Source of the DNA: Colletotrichum lupini
Lineage: Eukaryota > Ascomycota > Sordariomycetes > Glomerellales > Glomerellaceae
Assembly: GCF_023278565.1 (NCBI RefSeq)
Contig: NC_064674.1
Location: forward strand, 434,001 to 498,000
Direction: 5' to 3'
DNA: 64,000 bases
Under the pieces are notes generated by a model that saw only the letters and a program-made list of their open reading frames with translations, was not told the origin of the DNA and did not search any database. Position numbers and translations under genes: made by a program. The stretch's first letter is position 1, and each line of letters opens with the position of its first letter. Positions 1-10,853 of the stretch are shown in pieces.

Positions 1-870
1 TGAGCCAGAGCTGCACCCGGGGCCGGAATCGGCTTGATGACCGAGGGTGGCGTGGTAGCCAAAGGCCAAGGGTCACCAAAGCGGACAGTGGAACCAACGA
101 TAGACGTGGTGGCCAAGGAGTTGGGTACTGGGGCGGCGAGAATCGGGGGGAAACGTGCATCGACATCGCGAGTGTTCCGTTTGCCGAGGGTCCGTAGCCA
201 AGCCTGAACGGTGTCGACAGTCTGGAACCAGGTGCCCGTGATTTCGGGGCTCCAAACGTGGATGCCATTACGTAGCTGGACGACGCGGTTATCGAGGACC
301 CATTTGCGTGCTGTGTGGCGGACCTTTTCGCGGAATTGGGTGAGGACGACTTTCTGGAAGCGAATGGTGGCGTCGACGGCGGTGGCCTGAAAGGGTCCCA
401 TATGGCAGAGGGGCCGGAGGTATTCGAGAACAAAGTTATCAAAGTCTGGCCTCTGGATGTCGGAGGGGAGAAGATTGTGCTTAAAGAGTTCATAGAGGAT
501 GGTGGCGCGTACCAAGAGGCACCAGCCAATGGCCTTTTTCTTGGACGCTGCGTAGGACTCGACAGGCACGCAGCAGACCTCCTAGAACGCACATAAAGTT
601 AGTCTTTGCATCATGTACGATGAGCACGATGCAGGCGGAAGAGGGCTGACGGAGAGTGTGCAGGAAAAGGGGCAACAGAAGAGGGGGCCTCAGAAACGGG
701 AAGTACTCACGTAGGCTGTGTTCGAGGTGCACATGGCGGCAAATTGGGCGTGGTTGGGCACAAAGACTTTGGTGACGCTGCGTAGGGAAGACTGAAGAGA
801 TGGAAATCTTAAAGAGAAGAAGAGCCCGAGAACGAATGGCAGCATCGACGGGATATAAGCTCTCGTGAAT
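1..870 (-). CDS. Unknown protein gene, 3' end cut by the window edge
   Basis: The downstream exon (1-581) reads without a stop to the window edge, with strongly C-ending codons, and begins with residues EVCCVPVESYAASKKK. The upstream exon ends at 711 with SVTKVFVPNHAQFAAMCTSN. The intron between them (582-710, 129 nt) has a GTGAGT donor and a TTCTAG acceptor and is phase 0 on both sides, so the join is well supported. Further upstream the structure is unresolved. One frame gives VFDDIHESLYPVDAAIRSRA, another continues to about 966, and no convincing ATG is visible, so at least one more intron is likely. The product contains a helical stretch rich in aromatic and basic residues and then a proline-rich tail. 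I do not recognise the family. Real gene likely; function unknown. Confidence 0.7.
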
Positions 871-1514
871 ATCGTCAAACACCAGAGTCCCCCAGTGTCA
901 ACCTCGTTAGCGTCCCCATTCTCAGCCGCAGGCTCCTCCTCGCCAACCAGCCGCTGCTGTGCTTTCACCGATGGTAAGTTGCTGAGACGTCGCAGGCTGG
1001 ATGCCAGAGTGCATGAACTGGTTCGACCAGGCTGCAGCAGTTCGCCAGTGGAGTTGTCTGTCCATGGTTCGTCCGCATTGCGTTTGTGGTTCGTCGCTGC
1101 ATTTGTTCGTTTGTCATCCGCGCGTTAGTCTTCAGCCTGTATTCAAGCCAGTCCTCAGGCGAACTCCCGCAAGTCTCGCAGTTGGAACGATGACCATAAT
1201 CTGCCCGCAGCCATTACCAGCGGTAAGGCACAGGTGTTTGGACGTCGGTTCGGCTGTCATGCATCGTCCCAAGGTGTATGAACCAGAAGGGTGAGTCCAT
1301 TCGGAAGGGGAACCTGTTCCATGGGGCAGTCAGTCCTAGACTCAAGACAAACACTTCACGATGAACTGAACCACTATCTCAAGTTCTAGCTCACGAGATT
1401 CTGACCGCTAGATGTGGGATAGGAGAGACATAGAGAGAGAAAGACGCAGAACAGGAGGGGTCGATAGGTGCAGGTGGGAGAATGTGGGGGAGGACAACGG
1501 AGACGGCGATGTGG
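871..1514. other. No confident gene
   Basis: This stretch may contain the 5' exon(s) of the minus-strand gene to its left. A sequence around 985-1010 resembles a short leader reading, but it stops in frame. No other coding signal is seen. Confidence 0.4.
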
Positions 1515-1566
1515 AGATGTGAACAGAGGGAGTGAAGAGAGAGAGAGAGAGAAAGAGAGAAAGACG
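1515..1566. repeat. GA-rich microsatellite
   Basis: Almost purely purine run with about seven uninterrupted GA units followed by AAAGAGAGAAAG. The flanks from 1425 are also GA-rich. Confidence 0.8.
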
Positions 1567-1619
1567 AACCATAAGTACTTGACGTCCTCTGCCATGCTCT
1601 CTCTTGCGTCTCTATTGCA

Positions 1620-2005
1620 AAACTGTGTCGACTTCTCGGCATCATTCCTGCCACGATGGTGTCAATTTCTTGATGCCGTCGTCTACCGGGACCGCATACG
1701 CTGATTCCTCCGCGTTGTTCATTGCGACAATGGTGTCGGTTTCTCGATGCTGTCTAACTACGTGATCATGTTGATTCCTCGACGTTGTTCGCTTGTGGCG
1801 ATGGTGTCGATCTCTCGATGCCGTCCTCTGCTAGGACCACACTGGTTTCTCAGTGCTGGAGCCTCCCCTTCCCTTAAGGTGTCGACTTCTCGATGCTTAT
1901 TCAACCTAGCGACCGCGCTGACTTCTCTGCGTTGTTCGCTTCCGTGATAATTATCAATTTCTCGATACCATCCGTGCGCTAACCGTGTCAACTTCTTGAT
2001 ACGGT
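1620..2005. repeat. Diverged ~73-bp minisatellite, about five copies
   Basis: The block GGTGTCRRYTTCTCGATGC recurs with unit starts near 1655, 1730, 1801, 1876 and 1949, which is 71-75 bp apart, with a partial copy at about 1620. A second block, GCGTTGTTCGCTT-like, recurs about 45 bp into most units. Copies are only moderately similar, so the array is old. The 619-aa gene lies just downstream of it on the opposite strand. Confidence 0.75.
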
Positions 2006-2050
2006 GAGCTCTCCAAAACCCCTCTCAGTCACCAACCAGGCGGCCAAGCC

Positions 2051-3910
2051 TCATTTCTGAGGCTGAGCGGTAGCCGATCTCTCGGCTGCCCTCCTGGTTG
2101 TCACCGTTGACGTAACCCACTCTCCATGATGGGCGACATCGCGGTGGCAGAGACTGACACTGCTTCCAGCTTTTGATTTCCCTGGTTCGTGCTCCCCTCC
2201 ATCCTCTGCTCCGGCTTGTGCGCCCGATCCGTCGCCCATAGGCCAGATGGCGCTTACCCAAGCCCACTGATATTTGGCGGCGCGGTCCAGCTCAAAGAGG
2301 CGGCGTCGAAGAGGAGGATCAACGGTTATTTGGTGGCGTACATGCTTCGCTCCAGCATCCCGGGCCGCAGCAGCCGATTCCAGCTCCCGCAAACGACGCT
2401 GTGCGTGCATGATGTGGGCTGTCAAGGCTTCCGGTGAGGGAAACTCACAGTACGCCGCTCCATCGCACGGTTTCCCACCATCCGCCTGGACCGCCGTCTT
2501 AGCAAGCCGATCTAGTGACGCTCCCACAGTCTCGCGTGCCGACTCGAGAGTCATCAAGGCCTCGTTAACCAGCCCGCGAACAGTATCGCGGCGAGGTGCT
2601 AGTTCCTGTGAAAGAAGCTTTACGTAAAACAATATGTCTTCACTCCACCAGCGGCTGCCGCTGCCGCTATCGCTATCCTTCGGGGTTATATGGCCCGGAG
2701 AGACGACCTCGTTGTGTGACATGTCTACTAGCATGTGAATGACGGCGCCCTCAAGTAGCTGGGACTTGTGGAGATGGTGCTCCAAGGCTGTTAATTGGCG
2801 CATCCAAGCCTCCACGTTCTTGCGGGAAGATTTGAGGTAGCCAAGAAACGACTGAGCCAGGGCACTAGCACTTGTATTATATCGATCGTATGTGGTGGTG
2901 GTGAGTCTTGGTGTCGGTTTCGGTGTCGGCATAGAGTCGAGGTCATCGCGCACATTGACGAGTAGAAGGATGAGGTCGGATTCCCACGTCGTGTGATCGG
3001 TGCGGGACAGGGCTTGCAGCAGAACGGCTGCATCGCGTGCGTTGTCGGCTAGGCTCTTGAATGCGTCGAGGGATCTGGTCGACGGAACAGATGAGGTTGT
3101 TGTAGAACGAACGTGACGGGCGAGATTAGACAACTTGGATGTGACCAGGGAGTATGATAGGAGCTGGTCTGCGGGCCACCAGATATCACAGGGGTTTCCT
3201 TTGAGGTCATGATGGTGGAAGCGAAGAGGGAGGAGGCTGAGAGAAATGGACTCGATGTGAGAGAGCATATGGCGCGTATCGAGCATTCGGGTGCGGGAGC
3301 GATAACGAGACGGCGACGAACCGTAGGCGTCGAAGGAGAAGACAGACTGAGGATGATGAACAGTGCATAGCAAGAAACCCGCCATCAAGAGTGTCATCAC
3401 CATGACAAGGACCACCCTCAGCATTGGACCGCGCCGCAAGGACAGCTCCTCCTGCGGAATCTGCACCACCTCTGGCTTGGACGACAGCTCGGAAGGACTG
3501 GAGGTGGTGTAAGCGGGGAGATGTATGGTATCGACCGTGAAGGAGCGACCGCAGCCGTCGGCGTGGTAGGGATTGCCATCTTCGTCGGTAACATCGTCGT
3601 CGTCGTCGTTGAGCTCTGAGCATAGGGAGACTTGGTTTTTGCAGTAAAAGTGTACAGTGTGGGAGGTTGTTTCGGATGCGGACGCCGACAAAGACAATGG
3701 TGTTAAAAGCCAATCGTCATGGAAGCACAGCGTGACGTGGCGGGTAACGGAATCGGCGACGGATCGGGGGAACGACAAGCTTAGGGATACCCGGTAGAAC
3801 AGAGGAGAGTCGTCGTGATTCTCCCGAATGCTGTGGCAGCTGTCGATGGCGTCGGAATCGACAATGATGTTCTCCGAGTCTTGGCCTTCTTCATCATGGG
3901 GTTGCTGCAT
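2051..3910 (-). CDS. Single-pass membrane protein of unknown function (619 aa)
   Basis: Uninterrupted 619-codon frame from ATG at 3910 to TGA at 2051. Residues 1-160 are acidic and Ser/Thr-rich, with a run of five Asp near 102-106. Residues about 163-183 (LRVVLVMVMTLLMAGFLLC) form one clear transmembrane segment preceded by RR, which suggests the acidic N-terminus faces the cytosol. The remainder is mostly helical, with heptad-like stretches near 270-330 and 430-560, and ends in a basic tail. No signal peptide, catalytic motif or known domain is visible. A different frame upstream (to about 4100) also stays open, so a spliced upstream exon cannot be excluded. Similar layouts (membrane segment plus long helical region) occur in the genes at 7.1-7.7 and 8.3-10.0 kb, but I see no sequence similarity that proves homology. 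Confidence 0.8.
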   Translation of the reverse strand: MQQPHDEEGQDSENIIVDSDAIDSCHSIRENHDDSPLFYRVSLSLSFPRSVADSVTRHVTLCFHDDWLLTPLSLSASASETTSHTVHFYCKNQVSLCSELNDDDDDVTDEDGNPYHADGCGRSFTVDTIHLPAYTTSSPSELSSKPEVVQIPQEELSLRRGPMLRVVLVMVMTLLMAGFLLCTVHHPQSVFSFDAYGSSPSRYRSRTRMLDTRHMLSHIESISLSLLPLRFHHHDLKGNPCDIWWPADQLLSYSLVTSKLSNLARHVRSTTTSSVPSTRSLDAFKSLADNARDAAVLLQALSRTDHTTWESDLILLLVNVRDDLDSMPTPKPTPRLTTTTYDRYNTSASALAQSFLGYLKSSRKNVEAWMRQLTALEHHLHKSQLLEGAVIHMLVDMSHNEVVSPGHITPKDSDSGSGSRWWSEDILFYVKLLSQELAPRRDTVRGLVNEALMTLESARETVGASLDRLAKTAVQADGGKPCDGAAYCEFPSPEALTAHIMHAQRRLRELESAAAARDAGAKHVRHQITVDPPLRRRLFELDRAAKYQWAWVSAIWPMGDGSGAQAGAEDGGEHEPGKSKAGSSVSLCHRDVAHHGEWVTSTVTTRRAAERSATAQPQK

Positions 3911-4893
3911 GATGGACGGCGGGCAGTGGTGGTCCTATCTGGGACATTGGAGATGGAGGGAGAAGCATCGTGGCAGCGGTCAGAGACAAGATATCGGCGG
4001 TGCATTCACTGGTGAGAAATCTCAAAGGGGGATTCCGAGTATCTGTGCATTCGCGTCGAGTGCGTGGTGTTGTCGTGTCTGTTTGCTTCAGATTGTTGTT
4101 TGCCATTGTTGTTGATTGAGTGCTCTCCGCCGAGGGAAAGAGCAAAGGAGACAATGATGTCAGTGGCAGGTACCTCATGTGTGGATACGTGGATATGCAA
4201 TGCAAGGTATATGGAATTAAAGGGAGAGAAAAGCTTTTGTTTCCAATGGTTTTTCTCGATGGGGGGACAAACGGACAGAGAAAAAGACGTTGGAGGGATT
4301 GGAGGGGCAGGTAAAAGGCAGAAGTGGCTGGGTGATAGTGGGCTCCTGAGGTGTGGCGTCTCACCTGTGGCGCCTGTGGCTCGCGAGACAGAACGTCACA
4401 TGACGTGAGAGGAAAGGATGGGCACGTTTCTAGTCCGTCGTGAGGTGTCGGTGATGGAGTGTCGTGTGAGCTCGACGTGACCGGACAAATCAGCATCCGT
4501 CGCCGACAACAAGAACGGAGGCGCTCGAGCCAGCCCAGTGTGGCTGGCCAATGGCAACCGGCTCCCAGAGCTGCCTCTCCAAAAGCTGCCTCTCCAAAAG
4601 CTACCACGTGCACGGTTGATTTTGGCCGACTCCAATAGCTGCCGGGCACACGGTTGAATTCGCCACAGCCACCTGCCCGCTTGCACAACACATAAGGTAC
4701 CTAGCAACATACCGACCGAGGTGGCTTCTTTCAAAGCCACAAACAGAGAGAGCAGACGGAGTTCAAGCAGTTCAATTACAACTTGAGAAATCCATCGCTC
4801 GGGTGACAAGAGATGGCCCACGTCGACGGCATCAGGCACTCAAATGAACGCTATTGTTTCCTGCCACTCAAATGCCCAGAGGTAGTGTTGTGC
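3911..4893. other. Intergenic; short perfect tandem duplication
   Basis: No convincing gene. Frames open on the minus strand here lack an ATG and have poor codon use. A 15-bp unit, AGCTGCCTCTCCAAA, is perfectly duplicated at 4569-4583 and 4584-4598. Confidence 0.5.
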
Positions 4894-5571
4894 AGATGTC
4901 TCTGCTACCGGACCGTTCGACGGCGCCTGGGCGGACTCCAAACGCCCGGAGCCCTACTACTTGCCGCCCTCTGGACCTGTCGTGTCCCACCTGCCACCAG
5001 CTGAGCCGGGGCACGACGGGGCTGGACGGGGCAGATGCGATGTACATTCTCTTGTACCTTTTCGACGCCATCACCATGTCCTCATCTCATGCAAGCACAG
5101 TGTCGGGCTCCTCTCCAGCGCAAGTCAGTTGTCCACTCCAATTGTGCAATTGGAAAGGGGCAGCCATAAAGCCGATGGACTCATTCTGTTCGTGCTTCCT
5201 CGCATGGATGCTATGTTTCGCATTGACAATTTGTTAATTCTGTTCCCGTCCCAGTCTATGGTGCTCCACATCTGTATGCATCCCGATGCTCTCATCTCCG
5301 TCCTATTCATCAATAACAAAAAATGAGGAATGACAAAAATTCCCTTGCGTCCAACAATCCCCCTACCCTACCGACAACCTCCCCAGTACTGTCATTGAGA
5401 CCACGTCTTCTCCCTCGATGGACAACTCGTCTAACGCTGTCGCTGCTGTTAAGTCTGTCGGCAAGCCTGCCGACGCCGTCATGGAAGCCGTGTCTTTCCC
5501 CGCGGCTGGTACTTCGTCCAGCATTGTCACCGCCGACAACCGCACAAGATCGATCAGTAACATAAAGTGAA
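4894..5571 (+). CDS. Possible small two-exon gene, uncertain
   Basis: Two coding-like pieces lie on the same strand. The first starts at ATG 4894 (MSLLPDRSTAPGRTPNARSP) and contains a CxxC pair in LSCPTCHQL. The second, 5366-5571, ends NRTRSISNIK-stop and is Ser/Ala/Val-rich with good codon use, but has no ATG until residue M of SPSMDNSSN and is closed upstream by TGA. The two could be joined by an intron starting at GTACAT near 5041, but no acceptor is decisive. The frame and the very existence of the gene are inference. Confidence 0.3.
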
Positions 5572-5663
5572 GAAATGACAAACAAAAAACGGCCACTATG
5601 CGCGTCCCGCCCGCTCTCCCACAGCTCACAGCCCCAGTCCCAGCACCAAAGAACCGGGAAAAT

Positions 5664-6730
5664 CTAGCGTTTACGCCGCTCGTGCTTCAAGTACTCCAAA
5701 CACTCCTTCATCTCGTCCCATGTGAAACCACGCGTACCAGGCGGTGGTTGTTCTTGGTCCTCTTCGATGACAAGGTACTTTGGCTGTTCTCGGTCCCGTG
5801 ACGAGCTAGCGGTATCGATATTGGCCTCTCTGCTTTCCTCTCCCTCGGGCCATGCTCCCGATACCCGGATACCTAATGGCAAAGAAGTAGACGGAGTAAC
5901 GGAAGTAGGGGGTGGTGGAGGAGGAGGAGGGGCAGTAGTAGCGGGACTAGGGGAAAGAAGAGGGGAGTAAGGAAGTATGGACGGAAGAAGAGAGGGAAGC
6001 AGAGGGCACCCTGGCTCCTGCGCGATCGTTTGACGGTGACCCTGGACTTGGACCTGGCCCTCAGCCTGGACCTGTGTTCTCGTCGACAATCTAGGCTCGT
6101 CGTGCTTTGCTTGGGGTTTGTTCAAGCCACTTCGTTCTGTTGAAGGCTGCATCGGCCGCGTTTTGGGCCGCGTTCTGGGCTCCATTGGGGGCTTCGTCGG
6201 GGGTCTCATCGGGGGCTGCGTCGTGGACTGCGGCGTAGACTGCGTCTTGGGCTTCGTCGTAGAGTTCGCTATAGGCTTCGTGGTAATGGCGGCGGCAGCC
6301 TTCTTTCCAGACTCTTTGGGATCCTTCAAGGCCTCTTTGGGATCTTTCGAGACCTCTTTAGGCATCGGCACCTCTTCTTCTTCCCCTTCTTCTCCGTCCT
6401 GTTTGTTCACAATCTTTGTCAGCGGAACGACTTCTATCAGTATTATCAGGGCACAAGAGTCAAGGCAGACTGAATGAAGCGGCATACAGCAGGATACTCT
6501 GGTAGTGACACCCACTCCCCTCGTGTCAAAAAGGATGGTAGCGATTGTGGCAGCAGTCCCCATTTCTCAGGCCACATTGGCTCATCCGGATCCATTTCCG
6601 TCGGGTCGGGAGCAAGCAGCTTAGCCCGGCGTAGGTGGGCTTTCGTGATGCAATTGGCATACTCATGGGGCGGATCTTGGGCAGCGAAACGCTGGAGCTG
6701 ACGGGCTCGCCATACCCAGTTGACCGCCAT
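5664..6730 (-). CDS. Two-exon gene, 325-aa proline-rich protein
   Basis: Exon 1 (6488-6730) starts with ATG and encodes 81 residues, ending WVSLPEYPA. The intron (6399-6487, 89 nt) has a GTATGC donor, a CTGAC branch site and an AAACAG acceptor, phase 0. Exon 2 (5664-6398) encodes 244 residues. The first third is basic/aromatic and compact. The middle is disordered: an acidic EEGEEEE patch, KDPKEALKDPKE repeats, a long Thr/Pro/Lys segment with repeated RPxTKP-like units, and a run of eight prolines. The last about 45 residues (YLVIEEDQEQ through WDEMKECLEYLKHERRKR) look folded. No membrane segment or known domain. It lies tail to head with the small membrane gene at 7.1 kb. Function unknown. 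Confidence 0.7.
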
Positions 6731-7081
6731 GGCGAGAAAGGCCCAGATCGATGAAAAGAGAGACTGAGTGGTCGATGGAAAGGAAAGAGAGAGGACGTAT
6801 GTGGCTGTGTGAGTATATATCTTGTGCTAGATCTACCTACTTCTCGACCGTCGTGTCCACGGTCCAAGAGGCCAGTCCAGGATGCCCTCATCCCGAGACC
6901 CTGATCATCAGCGTTTGAGGCCACGATCTATCGGCATGTCCGCTTCACGAAAGGAATGCCAGCCAATATGACGCTTCACATGCCGCTTCCCGTGTCTGCC
7001 ACCGCCCCCTTTCACTTGCCAAATTCTGTCTGCTTCGCCCAGCCTTCATCCTGGATCCAGGGAGACACCGGCCCACTGGTA

Positions 7082-7674
7082 TCACTGCATCGCCAGCCAG
7101 TGCTTCCCGCAGAGACTCCTCAGCACGGGCTCTCGATCTACCGCGCTCGTCAGAGGCAACAGGATCACCTTGTCGTAGTACTTTCGCATCTCCTTTCGCG
7201 TCATCAGCACGTCCACGACGGCAAGAAACAGAGATCTCTCCTCGTCCAACTCGTGTATCTTCCTGCCACCCTTTTTCTCTTCCTTTCGCGCCCCAGCCAC
7301 GTGCCGATCCCACGCCCGCCACAAGTCCAGCTCGACAGCCTCAGCAGTCTTTGACGACGCCGGGTTATCGCTGCCCAGGAACTCGTACAGTGTCTGGACT
7401 TCGTTTGACATGGTCTGTGCCTGCACGCGGTGGTGGAGTATGCAGAGCTGCATATCGACGCCTGTTGACAGAAGAGAAAAGGTCAGTTCGTCATCTTCAG
7501 GAGTACCCGTACCTACCTACTGTGTTGCTTTGGCGTTTGAATAATCGTCGTCTTGTATGGTGAGTTGGATTTGTACGCATACAGCCCCATCCCGCCATAG
7601 AGCATGCATCCCACACCGACAACGCTCATCAACAGGGTCAAGAAGCCAGAATATCGATGAGCTGTTGATGCCAT
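7082..7674 (-). CDS. Two-exon gene, 177-aa membrane-anchored helical protein
   Basis: Exon 1 (7521-7674) begins with ATG, MASTAHRYSGFLTLLMSVVG, and carries one hydrophobic segment at residues about 8-34. The intron (7462-7520, 59 nt) has GTAGGT, an ACTGAC branch site and CAACAG, phase 1. Exon 2 (7082-7461) encodes a charged helical domain with EEKKGGRKIHELDEERS and ends KHWLAMQ-stop. This arrangement fits a type II or tail-out membrane protein. No family recognised. Splicing is strongly supported because the join is the only one that keeps both frames open. Confidence 0.75.
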
Positions 7675-8306
7675 GGTGAAATATGTTAAACTGAGATCTC
7701 AGACAGCCTCAGAGAGTAGGGCGGAGATGCGGTCCGTAGTATCTTGATATAGTCTGTGAATCTGACTTGGAGGTTGCGAGAACTGACGACGGTCTCTTTG
7801 GAAATGGATACTTTCTGCTCGGATGTTCGTCCTGTTTTGCTGGGTGCTTCTCGTTGGATTCATGATGCACTCTCTGCTTGTCCAGAAGTTGCCAGCCTTT
7901 GTTGAAGATGTTGTTTCATCCGCCTTGTCTGTCAAGACAAGAATGTGAGCGAACTGGAAAGTTATTGCCCAACTTTTGTCCCTTTATGTTCTGCGTCATG
8001 ATATCTCTAGCTTCTTCTGGCCCTTTGACTCATCTGCCTGAGACAGGCCACGAGAAGACGACGGAACTGATCGCCCGTATCAGTCCTTTGTCTCTCGCAA
8101 CGCAATATTTTCCAGCCTCATCTATCACAGTCCAGCTTCATCGTCTTTCGGCTTCCCCAGCTTCTCCTTTCCTGGGTCTCTGATGTGTGATATCGTGTCA
8201 TTCCTACGTCGCGGAGATATAAACAGAATGACTCGCTGGGAATTCAAGTCACCTGTATAAACCTCCTGTCAGATGACCCCTTTTACGCAAACGTTCGCTC
8301 GAGAAA
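7675..8306. other. Divergent promoter region
   Basis: Lies between the minus-strand 177-aa gene and the plus-strand 551-aa gene. TATA-like words occur at 8217-8222 (GATATA) and 8256-8261 (TATAAA), the latter about 45 bp before the ATG of the plus-strand gene. No coding signal. Confidence 0.5.
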
Positions 8307-9962
8307 ATGCCACCGAATAGACACCCCACACCCGCCGCGGTCGACGAACAACACGTCACACGCGAAACTCTGTCGTCCGCCAGAAGTTTGTTGAGGGCCT
8401 TGAAAGCGAAAAAAGAAGCGGAAGCGTCAGAAACAGCCTCAGCAGCTTCCGTAGCTGCAGGTTCAGTCGCCGCATCGTCATCGTCCGCCTCCTCTTCCAC
8501 CTCCTCCCCCGTATCAACTGCAGCGAGAGCTCCAGCCGCTACATCATCATCGTCCTCTTCCACTCCTTTCTTTTCCTATTCAGCTCCAGTTGCAGCTCCA
8601 GCCGTCACCTCATCACCATCCATCGCTGCAACTGCGGCCCCAACCTCGTCATCATCATCATCACCCTCCCGACGCCGAGAGCGACAAAAAGAACGAAGTC
8701 GCCCATCCCATCCTAGCAATGGCCCGCAACATCAGGTCTTGCTGCAAGCTCCAAAAGTCTCGACACCAGACCCAGCTCAGATGCCACGTCAGGCTCTAGA
8801 TCAGCGACAGCCTGGCCTAACACGGCGTATCTTCGTCTTCATTGTGTACCGCGTCGTGTTCTTGCACTGGCAAGGCACACTTGTCATCGGTTTGGTCTTG
8901 GCTGTAGCGGCAATTGCGACATTTGTATCGGCTCACCCATGTGTCTCCCTCGGCATCATGGCAGGCGTGCTGCCCATCGGTGCCGGTATGGCGTCCACTT
9001 CGTACAGCATTCTTTGCGATGTGGCTGGTCTAAAGGGCAAGAACAAGGCAGGCGCTACCATGAATGCAACACAGTACCAGCAGGCGACGTCGCCTTTCGC
9101 TCTCGTCAACACCAACTTTCCAAGCTTCTCGTTGGGCATCAGCAGCACGGCAGATGCCGTGACGAATGTTATTACGAGCGATCCATCGCACGGCGTATTG
9201 ACAACTGCTTCTGATATGCCAGCCAAGGATGCCCTCGGCAAGGTCGATGCCGCGCTGCAGAAGCATTTCCGGCAACGGTTGCCGCGGGAGCAGCGCTGGT
9301 ACGCCGACATGGCGTCCAGAATCAGAAAGGCTCCGTCTGCCAAAGCGATGCGCCAGGGGGCTGGGTGGATGTGGTGGCGAGGTCCGGCGATACAGGCACG
9401 AGCCGTAGCTTCGGCAATGGCAAGAGCGCGCGCGATACTGGAGGTGGTGGAGGAGGCGCTGAGGGCGCGGCATGAAGTAGTAAGAATCTTGACAATCAGC
9501 GAGACGTTGAAGGCAGCGGCCCACGCGCTTCGAAACACGTGCGCATGGAAACAATTGCTGGAGCAGAAGCCATACATTGCGGAGCGGTTCGTCAAGGATC
9601 ACTACTCCATAGACATGGACGAAGATGCAGCCAACTTCGACAGCAGCAACACCGCGGTGATCAAGAAGGAGTTGGAACTTGCACTGGCCGAAGTATCGCG
9701 TGCGCGAGTTCTCTGCCGAGGATCTCATGTCATGACTGAGGCGTGGGATCAGTTGCAGGAGCGCATCACCAGGCGGGAGATGGAAGACTTATTGACGACC
9801 AAGAGCAAGCTCGAAGATCTCTTGGCTACTGGACCCATAGGTGGGCCTTTGGCTGGGAATGGTGTCGATGCAGCTGATGAAATAGACGATTGGGAAGGGC
9901 GATTGTATGAAGTGACAATCAAACTACTTGACAGCATCCAGCTTGTGTATGGCGATTATTAG
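8307..9962 (+). CDS. Intronless 551-aa membrane protein with Ser/Ala-rich N-terminus
   Basis: ATG at 8307 in an AAAATGCC context opens a 551-codon frame to TAG. Residues 15-35 form a charged helix. Residues 40-125 are nearly all Ala, Ser, Thr and Pro. Residues 121-135 are an Arg-rich patch (SRRRERQKERSR). Residues about 175-232 contain two adjacent hydrophobic segments around FIVYRVVFLHWQG and GLVLAVAAIATFVS, likely a membrane hairpin or a two-pass anchor. The rest (about 290-551) is helical with many Ala/Arg/Glu heptads and no catalytic motif. It faces away from the minus-strand trio across a 630-bp shared promoter. Family not recognised. Confidence 0.8.
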   Translation: MPPNRHPTPAAVDEQHVTRETLSSARSLLRALKAKKEAEASETASAASVAAGSVAASSSSASSSTSSPVSTAARAPAATSSSSSSTPFFSYSAPVAAPAVTSSPSIAATAAPTSSSSSSPSRRRERQKERSRPSHPSNGPQHQVLLQAPKVSTPDPAQMPRQALDQRQPGLTRRIFVFIVYRVVFLHWQGTLVIGLVLAVAAIATFVSAHPCVSLGIMAGVLPIGAGMASTSYSILCDVAGLKGKNKAGATMNATQYQQATSPFALVNTNFPSFSLGISSTADAVTNVITSDPSHGVLTTASDMPAKDALGKVDAALQKHFRQRLPREQRWYADMASRIRKAPSAKAMRQGAGWMWWRGPAIQARAVASAMARARAILEVVEEALRARHEVVRILTISETLKAAAHALRNTCAWKQLLEQKPYIAERFVKDHYSIDMDEDAANFDSSNTAVIKKELELALAEVSRARVLCRGSHVMTEAWDQLQERITRREMEDLLTTKSKLEDLLATGPIGGPLAGNGVDAADEIDDWEGRLYEVTIKLLDSIQLVYGDY

Positions 9963-10529
9963 GATGGAGGCAAGACGGATTTTGCCGATAGACTTTCGTA
10001 GTTTTGGAAGCAAGGAATGGAGATGGAGTTGGTCGTATTAAGGCGTATGAAGGTATTGTGAGATGTCATTGCCTGGAGTTGTCGTTCACAGCGCACCTTA
10101 GGTAGCCCGGCAAAACCGGGGGGGATGGTGTCAAAGGGTACATGTCACCGGCACTTCTTGATTGAGTTCGAGTTCCGTGAAACTCCTGTCCATCTTATCT
10201 CTCTTATCTCTACGTCATCTCTATCTTATCTCAATTTTGTTCTTTGTCTTAAGACAGGAGAAATATTGCGGTCAAGTGGATTCCACAGCAGCACGTCAAC
10301 CATTCAGCAGCACCACTTCTGCTACTTGACAGCAGCATCAGACAGCAGCATTCATGTGCTTAAAAACAGCAGAGTCAACAGCAACATTGCTGCTGTCAAG
10401 TGTCCTCTTCAACCCACTGCTGCTGCGTACTGTGACCCTCCAACATGGTAAACTTTGAGTCAATATATAGGACACTGGTGTGTGAAACGAATCAAAGTAC
10501 ATACGTGGCTTGAAAATGACTTGTAACTA
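9963..10529. repeat. Intergenic with CAGCAG-rich inverted repeat
   Basis: The 13-mer CTTGACAGCAGCA at 10325-10337 is matched exactly by its reverse complement at 10388-10400, with more CAGCAG/CTGCTG words between. A similar CAGCA/TGCTG-rich patch lies at about 15190-15270. No gene seen. Confidence 0.5.
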
Positions 10530-10853
10530 TCATAAGATAGGGACATATAGCTCAAGATTCTGCGCGGCAATGGACCTCAGGGCCCATCCATCCTGTACCG
10601 TGGTCAATATGCCAGTCTGAAAACAAAGCGAATCGCAGCACGGCCTTTCCAACACAACATGAGCGGCCAGACTTGAGACCAAAATGTACCTTGCTAATTG
10701 AAGAGAACCACTTATCACAATCTCACTAACCTCCCTTGTTCTATTCGAGCAACTCCATATCCTTGCTGAATAGTTCTTGATCATTGCTCCTAGGCGCATG
10801 ACTTCTGCCAGTTGCTCGCCCGCTGATTGCACATCTTGTCCACGAGACAACAT
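10530..10853 (-). CDS. Possible two-exon small protein (69 aa)
   Basis: Exon 1 (10731-10853) starts MLSRGQDVQSAGEQLAEVMR. The donor is GTTAGT and the acceptor TTTTCAG (intron 10617-10730, 114 nt), phase 0. Exon 2 (10530-10616) encodes TGILTTVQDGWALRSIAA and ends LYVPIL-stop. An unspliced reading is also open, giving about 107 residues. The exon 1 helix resembles the amphipathic N-terminal helices of fungal accessory proteins in a general way only. No family assigned; it may be a remnant of a longer gene. Confidence 0.4.
   Translation of the reverse strand: MLSRGQDVQSAGEQLAEVMRLGAMIKNYSARIWSCSNRTREVSEIVISGSLQLARYILVSSLAAHVVLERPCCDSLCFQTGILTTVQDGWALRSIAAQNLELYVPIL

Noticed and set aside
3894..4691. 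265-codon minus-strand frame upstream of the 619-aa gene
   Set aside because: No ATG at its beginning, uneven codon use, and it overlaps the start of the better-supported gene.
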